A DNA stretch of 64,000 bases from Pantoea endophytica (lineage in GTDB: Bacteria > Pseudomonadota > Gammaproteobacteria > Enterobacterales > Enterobacteriaceae), in contig NZ_PJRT01000007.1 in assembly GCF_002858935.1 (NCBI RefSeq), forward strand, positions 186,001-250,000. The letters run 5' to 3'. This document shows positions 57,619-64,000 of this stretch, piece after piece. The notes beneath the pieces are model-generated. The model was not told the DNA's origin. It saw nothing but the letters and a program-made list of their open reading frames with translations, and did not search any database. The translations under genes were made by a program, and so were the position numbers. Within the stretch, counting starts at the first letter, position 1, and each line of letters begins with the position of its first letter.

Positions 57619-58755
57619 ATGCGCCTGAAACTTCTTTCTGCCAGCGTGGTGTTTTTACTGGCAGCCTGTGACCAGGGCGGAGCAAAGCCCGCCGCATCCG
57701 CCACCCCGCAAGTGGGGGTGGTCAACCTGAAAGCGCAACCCGTTACGCTTGTCAGCCAATTGCCAGGCCGCACCACGGCGGTGAGAACTGCGCAGGTGCG
57801 TCCGCAGGTGAGCGGCGTAATTGAAAAAATCCTGTTTACCGAGGGCGGTGAAGTGAAAGCCGGCCAGCCGCTGTATCAAATCGATCCGGCCACCTATAAA
57901 GCCGCCTACGACAAAGCGATGGCGACCTGGCAGAACGATGCGATGGTGGTGAAGCGCTATCAGCCGCTGGCCAACGCGCACGCCATCAGCCAGCAAACCT
58001 ACGACGATGCGGTCGCCGCCGCGCGTGAAGCGCAGGCCGACGTGGAAACCGCCAAAGTGAATCTCGACTACACGCTGGTGAAAGCACCGATTTCCGGCCA
58101 CATTAGCCGCTCGCTGTACACCGCCGGTGCGCTGGTCACCAACGGGCAAGCCGATTATCTCGCCACCATCACTCAGCTTGATCCGATCTATGTCGATGTC
58201 AGCGAATCCTCCACCGATCTGCTGCGCCTGCGCCGCGCGCTGGCCGACGGCAAAATCACCAAAGTGGCCGACAACACCGCCGCCGTGGGCTTGTCGCTGG
58301 AAGATAACAGCCAGTACGCCGAGCAGGGCAGGCTGGCGTTCTCGGAAGTGAACGTCGATACCGCCACCGGCACCGTGGTGCTGCGCGCGGTGTTCCCGAA
58401 CCCGAATAACGAACTGCTGCCGGGCATGTACGTGCATGCCAGCTTCCCGCAGGGCATTCAGCAGCAAGGCATTTTGCTGCCGCAAGAGTCGATCATGCAT
58501 GACACCAAAGGTCAGCCATATGTCTTTGTGGTGAAAAGCGACAACACCATCGAGCAGCGTAGCATCCACACCGGCGAGATGATCAATGGAGAATGGCTGG
58601 TGACCTCGGGCTTGCAGCAAGGGGAAAACGTGGTGGTGAACAACCTGCAAAGCGTGCGCAGCGGGGTGAAAGTGACCACCACCGCCGCCAACACCAACGA
58701 CACGCCATCCGCCAATGCGGTGAGTCTTTCGATGACTGACGCAGCGGCGCAATAA
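57619..58755 (+). CDS. RND efflux periplasmic adaptor (AcrA family)
   Basis: 378 residues. Lipoprotein signal with lipobox LAAC (Cys17). Membrane-fusion-protein order: barrel/lipoyl half VRPQVSGVIEKILFTEGGEVKAGQPLYQIDP, an alpha-hairpin with YQPLANAHAISQQTYDDAVAAAREAQADVETAKVNLDYT, the second lipoyl half VKAPISGHISRS, then the beta-barrel with LLPGMYVHASFP. Only nine bases separate it from the pump gene, and an outer-membrane factor follows, so it belongs to one complete tripartite operon. No local TetR repressor is seen in the window. Confidence 0.94.
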   Translation: MRLKLLSASVVFLLAACDQGGAKPAASATPQVGVVNLKAQPVTLVSQLPGRTTAVRTAQVRPQVSGVIEKILFTEGGEVKAGQPLYQIDPATYKAAYDKAMATWQNDAMVVKRYQPLANAHAISQQTYDDAVAAAREAQADVETAKVNLDYTLVKAPISGHISRSLYTAGALVTNGQADYLATITQLDPIYVDVSESSTDLLRLRRALADGKITKVADNTAAVGLSLEDNSQYAEQGRLAFSEVNVDTATGTVVLRAVFPNPNNELLPGMYVHASFPQGIQQQGILLPQESIMHDTKGQPYVFVVKSDNTIEQRSIHTGEMINGEWLVTSGLQQGENVVVNNLQSVRSGVKVTTTAANTNDTPSANAVSLSMTDAAAQ

Positions 58756-58764
58756 GGGGGCGGC

Positions 58765-61700
58765 ATGTCGAAGTTTTTTATAGAACGTCCAATCTTCGCC
58801 TGGGTTATCGCCATTATCGTGATGCTGGTCGGCGCGATTGCCGCCATCAGTTTGCCGGTCAATCAATATCCCAATATCTCCGCGCCAGCGGCCTCTATCT
58901 CGGTGACCTATCCGGGTGCCAGCGCCGAAACCACACAAAACACCGTGGTGCAGGTCATTGAGCAGCAGCTGAACGGTCTGGATGGTTTGCGCTATCTGGA
59001 GTCGAGCAGCGCCTCGGACGGCAGCGCGCAGATCATCGCCACCTTTAATCAGGGCATCAATCCCGATATCGCCCAGGTTCAGGTGCAGGATCGCGTGTCG
59101 CTGGCGGAGTCGCAGCTGCCCACCGATGTCACCCAGCAAGGTATCCGCATCCGTAAGTACCAGAAAAACTTCATGATGGTGATCGGGCTGATCGCCAAAG
59201 ACGGCAAGCTGACTAACGGCGATCTGGCCGACATGCTGGTGTCGAAACTGGAAGATCCGATCTCGCGTACGCCGGGCGTCGGCGACTTCATGGTGCTGGG
59301 ATCCGAATACGCGATGCGCATCTGGCTCGATCCGGCCAAATTGTACAAATACAACCTGATGCCGAGCGATGTCACCACCGCGATTGATAACCAGAACGTG
59401 CAGGTGTCGTCCGGTTCACTCGGCGGTTTGCCGACCATTCAGGCCGCAAAAACCCAGGCGACGATCCTCGGCAAAACCCGTTTCACCACCGTGCAGCAGT
59501 TTGAGAATGTGCTGCTGAAGGTGAACAGCGACGGCTCGCAGGTGCGGCTGAAAGATGTGGCCAGCGTCGCGCTCGGGCCGCAAAGCTACGGCATCGATGC
59601 CACCATGAACGGTAAACCGGCCGCCGGTATCGCGTTGCGTCTGGCAACCGGTGCCAATGAACTGGATACCGCCAAGGCGGTGCGCCAAACCATCGCCGAC
59701 CTGAAAGATTCGCTGCCGGATAACGTCGAGATTCAGTATCCGTACGACACCTCGCCGGTGGTCAGCGCCTCGATTGAAGAGGTGGTGAAAACGCTGATCG
59801 AAGCGGTGGTGCTGGTGTTCTTCGTGATGCTGATCTTCCTGCAAAACCTGCGCGCCACGCTGATCACCACGCTGGTGGTGCCGGTGGTGCTGCTGGGCAC
59901 TTTTGGCATTCTTTCGGCGTTTGGTTACAGCATTAACACCCTCACCATGTTCGGCATGGTGCTGGCCATCGGGCTACTGGTGGATGACGCCATTGTGGTG
60001 GTGGAGAACGTTGAGCGCGTAATGCACGAAGAGCAACTCGACCCGAAAGCCGCCACCATTAAATCGATGCAGCAGATTCAGGGCGCGCTGTTTGGCATTG
60101 CGCTGGTGCTGTCGGCAGTGCTGCTGCCGATGGCGTTCTTCTCCGGATCGACCGGTGTGATTTACCGCCAGTTCTCGGTCACCATCGTCTCGGCGATGGC
60201 GCTGTCGGTGATCATGGCGCTGATCTTCACGCCTGCGCTGTGCGCCACCTTGCTGAAACCGGCGGCGGCGGAGCACAAAACCACCGGATTCGCCGGTTGG
60301 TTTAATCGCAAGTTCGACAGCGGGGCGATGCACTACACCCACGGCGTCAGCAAAGTGATTTCCCGTCGCGGCCTGTTCCTGGTGATCTATCTGGTGATCG
60401 TCGGCGTGACGGGATTTTTGTTCACCCGCGTACCGACCACCTTCCTGCCGGGTGAAGATCAGGGCTTGATGATGGTGCAGATCACGCTGCCGGTGAACTC
60501 GTCATCGCAGCGCACTCAGCAGGTGATCAACGATCTCAACGCCTATCTGCAACAGAACGAAGCGTCGGTGGTGACCACCACCTTTGGCGTGGCGGGCTTT
60601 AACTTTGCTGGTCGCGGTCAGAGCAACGCCATGGCTTTTGTGCGCCTGAAAGATTGGGGCGACCGCACGCACAGCGGGCAAAGCGTGCAGGATTTGGCGA
60701 ACCGCGTGATGGCGCACTTCGCCAACTATCAGAACGCCAAAATCTTCGCCATGGTGCCGCCGGCGGTGATGGAGCTGGGCAACGCCACCGGTTTCGATCT
60801 CTATCTGCAGGATACCGGCGCGCACAGCCATCAGCAGATGATGGATGCCGCGCATCAGCTGATTACGCTGGCGAACAACGATCCACATCTGGCGCAGGTA
60901 CGTCTTAACGGGCTGGAAGATGAGCCGCAGTATCAGCTGGAGATCAATGATGAGAAGGCCAGCGCGCTCGGCCTGAGCATGACCGACATCAACAACACTT
61001 TGTCGGTGGCGTGGGGCTCCAGCTACATCGATCAGTTCATGTATAACGGCCGCGTGAAAGAGGTCTATCTGATGGGCAAAGCGGACTCGCGCGTCACACC
61101 GTCGGATCTCGACAAATGGTACTTCCGCAACAGCAGCGGCACCATGGTGCCATTCTCCGCCTTCGCCTCGGGCAAATGGGTGTACGGCTCGCCGCACTTT
61201 GAACGCTTTAACGGCTTAACCGCTGAGGAGATCCTCGGATCGCCCGCGCCGGGCCAGAGTACCGGTGAAGCGATGAAGGTGGTGGAACAGCTGGCGAAGC
61301 AGCTGCCGCACGGTTTCCGCGTGCAGTGGTACGGCATTTCGTATGAGGAGCAGGCCTCCGGCAGCCAAACCACGCAGTTGTATCTGATCTCGATTCTGGT
61401 GGTGTTCCTGTGTCTGGCGGCGCTGTACGAGAGCTGGTCGATTCCGTTCTCGGTGATCATGGTGGTGCCGCTCGGCATCCTCGGCACCATTAGCGCGGTG
61501 CTGCTGCGCGGCCTGCAGAACGATGTTTTCTTCCAGGTTGGCCTGCTGACCACCGTGGGGCTGGCGGCGAAAAACGCCATCCTGATCGTCGAGTTTGCCA
61601 AAGAGCTGCATGAGCGCGAGGGCAAAACGCTGGTGGAAGCGGCGGTAGAAGCGGCGCGGCTGCGTATCCGTCCGATTATCATGACCTCAATGGCGTTTAT

Positions 61701-61902
61701 TCTCGGCGTGCTGCCGCTGACCATATCCAACGGCGCGGGCGCCGGCAGCCAGCATTCGATTGGTACGGCGGTGGCGGGCGGTATGATCACCGCGACTTTC
61801 CTCGCCATCTTCTTTGTGCCGATGTTCTACGTGGTGGTTTCGCAGTTCTTTGCGCGTAAGAAACAAACATCCGCAGAGGTGGTTAAAAATGAACATGAAT
61901 AA
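58765..61902 (+). CDS. RND multidrug efflux pump, AcrB/MexB-type
   Basis: 1045 residues, proton-driven trimeric inner-membrane exporter. Starts MSKFFIERPIFAWVIAI. The proton-relay aspartates D407 and D408 lie in GLLVDDAIVVVENVER and the relay lysine in VGLAAKNAILIVEF. Large periplasmic loops follow TM1 and TM7 as in HAE1 pumps. FLPGEDQGLMMVQITLP opens the second porter half. The last bases overlap the outer-membrane factor gene by 14. Substrates cannot be told from sequence, but HAE1 pumps export lipophilic drugs, bile salts or plant phenolics. Confidence 0.96.
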   Translation: MSKFFIERPIFAWVIAIIVMLVGAIAAISLPVNQYPNISAPAASISVTYPGASAETTQNTVVQVIEQQLNGLDGLRYLESSSASDGSAQIIATFNQGINPDIAQVQVQDRVSLAESQLPTDVTQQGIRIRKYQKNFMMVIGLIAKDGKLTNGDLADMLVSKLEDPISRTPGVGDFMVLGSEYAMRIWLDPAKLYKYNLMPSDVTTAIDNQNVQVSSGSLGGLPTIQAAKTQATILGKTRFTTVQQFENVLLKVNSDGSQVRLKDVASVALGPQSYGIDATMNGKPAAGIALRLATGANELDTAKAVRQTIADLKDSLPDNVEIQYPYDTSPVVSASIEEVVKTLIEAVVLVFFVMLIFLQNLRATLITTLVVPVVLLGTFGILSAFGYSINTLTMFGMVLAIGLLVDDAIVVVENVERVMHEEQLDPKAATIKSMQQIQGALFGIALVLSAVLLPMAFFSGSTGVIYRQFSVTIVSAMALSVIMALIFTPALCATLLKPAAAEHKTTGFAGWFNRKFDSGAMHYTHGVSKVISRRGLFLVIYLVIVGVTGFLFTRVPTTFLPGEDQGLMMVQITLPVNSSSQRTQQVINDLNAYLQQNEASVVTTTFGVAGFNFAGRGQSNAMAFVRLKDWGDRTHSGQSVQDLANRVMAHFANYQNAKIFAMVPPAVMELGNATGFDLYLQDTGAHSHQQMMDAAHQLITLANNDPHLAQVRLNGLEDEPQYQLEINDEKASALGLSMTDINNTLSVAWGSSYIDQFMYNGRVKEVYLMGKADSRVTPSDLDKWYFRNSSGTMVPFSAFASGKWVYGSPHFERFNGLTAEEILGSPAPGQSTGEAMKVVEQLAKQLPHGFRVQWYGISYEEQASGSQTTQLYLISILVVFLCLAALYESWSIPFSVIMVVPLGILGTISAVLLRGLQNDVFFQVGLLTTVGLAAKNAILIVEFAKELHEREGKTLVEAAVEAARLRIRPIIMTSMAFILGVLPLTISNGAGAGSQHSIGTAVAGGMITATFLAIFFVPMFYVVVSQFFARKKQTSAEVVKNEHE

Positions 61903-63289
61903 CTTCCGTCTGGCGCTGTTGCCGCTCGCGCTGGCATTGGCCGGTTGTACGCTGGCACCGCACTATCAGCGCCCGGCGCTGCCGGTGGACGCTAAATACG
62001 ATCAGGCGACGCCCGTCGGCAACGTCGCCGATTTGCCGTGGCAGAACTTTTTCACTGACGCCACGCTGCGCAACCTGATTCAGCTGTCGCTGGATAACAA
62101 CCGCGACCTGCGCGTGGCGGCGCTGAACGTGCAAGAGGCGCAGCAGGGCGTCACGGTGCAGCGCGCGGCGCTGATGCCGTCGATCAACGCCACGGCCAGC
62201 CAGACTTCGGCGCATGAACCGGCCAATCTCTACAACACCAAAACCAGCGGCGCGGTGACCTATCACGAGCTGAACAGCGGCTTGAGCGTCACTTCGTGGG
62301 AGCTGGATTTCTTTGGTCGCCTGCAAAGCCTGAGCGATCAGGCGCAGGAAACCTATCTGTCGAGCGCCGCCACCGAACGCGCCACGCGCATTTCACTGAT
62401 CGCGGAAGTGGCGACGGCGTGGCTGACGCTGAGTTCGGATAACGATCTGCTGCATCTGGCGCAACACACCGCGCAAAGCCAGCAGGAATCGTATCGCCTG
62501 ACCAAGCTCAGCTACGACGGCGGTGCCAGCAGCGATCAGGATCTGGCGCAGGCCGAAAGCACGGTGCGGGCGGCGCAGGCGGACGTGGCGAGTTACACGC
62601 GTCAGGTGCGGCAGGATGTGGATGCGCTGCGCTTGCTGGTCGGCACCGATCTGCCTGCCACGCTGCTGTCGCACGCCACGCTGGACGCCAACTGGCAGTT
62701 CCCGGCCACGCCCGCTGGTTTACCGTCGGATCTGCTGACGCGCCGCCCGGATATCATGGCAGCGGAGCACACGCTGAAGGCGGCCAATGCCAATATCGGC
62801 GCGGCGCGTGCCGCCTTCTTCCCGAGCATCACGCTGACCGCGTCCGGCGGCTCCACCAGCAGCTCGCTTGGCAGCCTGCTGGGCGGCGGCACCGGCGCAT
62901 GGTCATTCATGCCATCGATTAACCTGCCGATTTTTGACGGTGGTAAAAACCAGGCCAACCTAAATATCGCGCATATCGAGAAACGCATTGAGATAGCTGA
63001 CTATGAGAAGGCGATCCAGACCGCGTTTAAAGAGGTGAACGATGCGCTGGCCGGTCAGGATACCTGGCAGGATCAGCTGACGGCGCTGCAACAGGAGGTT
63101 GGCGCCAATCAGCGCGACTACGACTATTCCGTATTGCGCTTCAAGCAAGGCGTCGACAATTATCTCAATGTGTTAGTGGCCCAGCGATCGCTTTACAGTG
63201 CGCAGCAGTCGCAGATCAGCGCGCATCTCGGCCAATTGAGCCAGAAAATCACCCTGTACAAGGCGTTAGGCGGCGGCTGGAAATCTTAA
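61889..63289 (+). CDS. Outer-membrane efflux factor (OprM/NodT family)
   Basis: 466 residues from the ATG at 61889 (AGAGG upstream); an ATG two codons later is possible. The lipobox LAGC is at Cys20. The NodT-family duplicated outer-membrane efflux domain includes YQRPALPV, DLPWQNFFTDATLRNLIQLSLDNNRDLRVAALNVQEA, LLTRRPDIMAAEHTLKAANANIGAARAAFFPSITL and LGGGWKS at the end. Completes adaptor-pump-channel. Start overlaps the pump stop. Confidence 0.95.
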   Translation: MNMNNFRLALLPLALALAGCTLAPHYQRPALPVDAKYDQATPVGNVADLPWQNFFTDATLRNLIQLSLDNNRDLRVAALNVQEAQQGVTVQRAALMPSINATASQTSAHEPANLYNTKTSGAVTYHELNSGLSVTSWELDFFGRLQSLSDQAQETYLSSAATERATRISLIAEVATAWLTLSSDNDLLHLAQHTAQSQQESYRLTKLSYDGGASSDQDLAQAESTVRAAQADVASYTRQVRQDVDALRLLVGTDLPATLLSHATLDANWQFPATPAGLPSDLLTRRPDIMAAEHTLKAANANIGAARAAFFPSITLTASGGSTSSSLGSLLGGGTGAWSFMPSINLPIFDGGKNQANLNIAHIEKRIEIADYEKAIQTAFKEVNDALAGQDTWQDQLTALQQEVGANQRDYDYSVLRFKQGVDNYLNVLVAQRSLYSAQQSQISAHLGQLSQKITLYKALGGGWKS

Positions 63290-63380
63290 TCACCTTAACG
63301 AAACCCTTACGGTTCGCGTATGGAATTCGCGCGGGCATTCAACCGATAATGCGCGTAGTGATGATTTCCCCTTGAAATAG

Positions 63381-63410
63381 TCCCCTGTTTTACAGGGGAT
63401 TTTCCGTTTT
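63381..63410 (+). terminator. Terminator after the efflux operon
   Basis: TCCCCTGT pairs with ACAGGGGA over TTT, followed by TTTTCCGTTTT. Confidence 0.8.
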
Positions 63411-63431
63411 CTGGCTAACCTGAAGATCCTG

Positions 63432-64000
63432 ATGACTAACAACGCTTTCCGCTCCCCGTTTTCCCGCTGGCTGAAATGGCTCCTGTTGTTGCTTGTGCTG
63501 TTGATTGTGGCGGGCGTGATCTGGCGCGTGGTCGGTGGTCACGGCGGCATGCCGGGCGGCGGAAAGCCGCCGGGCGCACGCGGCGGTCATCGCGGTGGCG
63601 CGGGTGGCCCGCCGGGCATGGCGATGATGATGGGCGGTGCCACGCTGGTACACAGCGGCGTCGCCAGCAGCGCGGATGTGCCGGAATACCTCAACGCGCT
63701 CGGCACGGTGATCCCCAATGCCAGCGTCACCGTCACCAGCCGCGTCGCCGGACAGCTGGAGAAAGTGTTCTTCACCGAAGGGCAGAAAGTCAGCGCCGGC
63801 CAGCTGCTGGCGCAGATCGATCCGCGCAGCTATCAGGCCACGCTGGCGCAGTATCAGGGCGATCTCAATCAGAATCAGGCGTTGCTGAAAAGCGCGCAGT
63901 TAACGCTGGTGCGTTATCAGAAACTGGCGGCGCAGGACTCGCTGTCGCGCCAGGATCTCGATACTCAAACCGCCACCGTTGGCCAGTACAAAGGCGCGGT
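63432..64000 (+). CDS. MdtA-like RND adaptor (3' end outside window)
   Basis: The frame from ATG 63432 is open to the window edge (about 189 codons). N-terminal cytoplasmic stretch, one membrane anchor (WLLLLLVLLIVAGVIWRVV), then a Gly/Pro-rich linker (GGMPGGGKPPGARGGHRGG). The adaptor core follows: EYLNALGTVIPNASVTVTSRVAGQLEKVFFTEGQKVSAGQLLAQIDPRSYQATLAQYQGDL and ARYQKL-type hairpin residues. The plan fits MdtA of MdtABC systems, an anchored rather than lipidated adaptor. A second RND system therefore begins directly after the first. Confidence 0.88.
   Translation, partial: MTNNAFRSPFSRWLKWLLLLLVLLIVAGVIWRVVGGHGGMPGGGKPPGARGGHRGGAGGPPGMAMMMGGATLVHSGVASSADVPEYLNALGTVIPNASVTVTSRVAGQLEKVFFTEGQKVSAGQLLAQIDPRSYQATLAQYQGDLNQNQALLKSAQLTLVRYQKLAAQDSLSRQDLDTQTATVGQYKGA

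Noticed and set aside
57655..59139. 494-codon ORF on the minus strand
   Set aside because: Histidine- and glycine-rich antisense shadow of the efflux adaptor and pump, a GC-rich codon artefact.

Overview
The window comes from the chromosome of a gamma-proteobacterium of the order Enterobacterales. Gene order is a mosaic of the E. coli pgk-fbaA-mscS-argO-yggE-argP-rpiA-serA-fau-ssrS-zapA-ygfB-pepP-ubiHI-gcvTHP-ygfF-trhA-ygfZ-sdhE-ygfX-fldB-xerD-dsbC-recJ-prfB-lysS backbone, followed by lysR-lysA-galR and a pair of Omr-type small RNAs. The proteins are close to E. coli ones in length and motifs. The intergenic repeats and accessory genes, and the absence of bglA between gcvP and ygfF, suggest Erwiniaceae (Pantoea or Erwinia) rather than Escherichia. 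The genus is an inference.

Layout. 1-4109: glycolysis (pgk, cut by the window edge; fbaA), the mechanosensitive channel mscS and the arginine exporter argO. 4106-8414: an accessory cassette of an FAD oxidoreductase, an IclR regulator and an MFS sugar-acid-type transporter, inserted between argO and yggE. 8632-18454: core housekeeping genes, including ArgP (the regulator of argO), serA, 6S RNA and the pepP-ubiH-ubiI operon. 18877-23357: the glycine cleavage operon with a PurR-like box, followed by a complete 127-bp ERIC element. 23543-31049: ygfF to recJ. 31145-33907: a lipoprotein-type subtilisin autotransporter inserted between recJ and prfB. 34462-37090: prfB, with its programmed frameshift, and lysS.

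37121-42753: an RpiR regulator, an amino-acid-type ABC transporter lacking an ATPase gene, and three DUF1989 proteins, bracketed by inverted copies of a MITE-like repeat of about 140 bp. 42759-51257: a secreted serine protease with a perfect CRP core site nearby, an MFS exporter, lysR/lysA, a GNAT enzyme, galR with an autoregulatory operator, and a biotin-sulfoxide-reductase-type molybdoenzyme. 51355-53462: two Omr-type sRNA genes, separated by a gene for an FtsI-like transpeptidase whose SxN motif reads SSD. 53629-57328: an AT-rich island with a large predicted peptidoglycan hydrolase (M23-like plus lysozyme-like regions), two small exported proteins that look like immunity proteins, and a ribbon-helix-helix protein. 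57619-64000: a complete RND tripartite efflux operon and the start of a second, MdtA-like adaptor gene.

The strongest candidates for undescribed biology are the exported peptidoglycan hydrolase/immunity island (53.6-56.8 kb) and the DUF1989/ABC cassette (37.3-42.6 kb). The split omr locus with an embedded PBP paralogue comes next.
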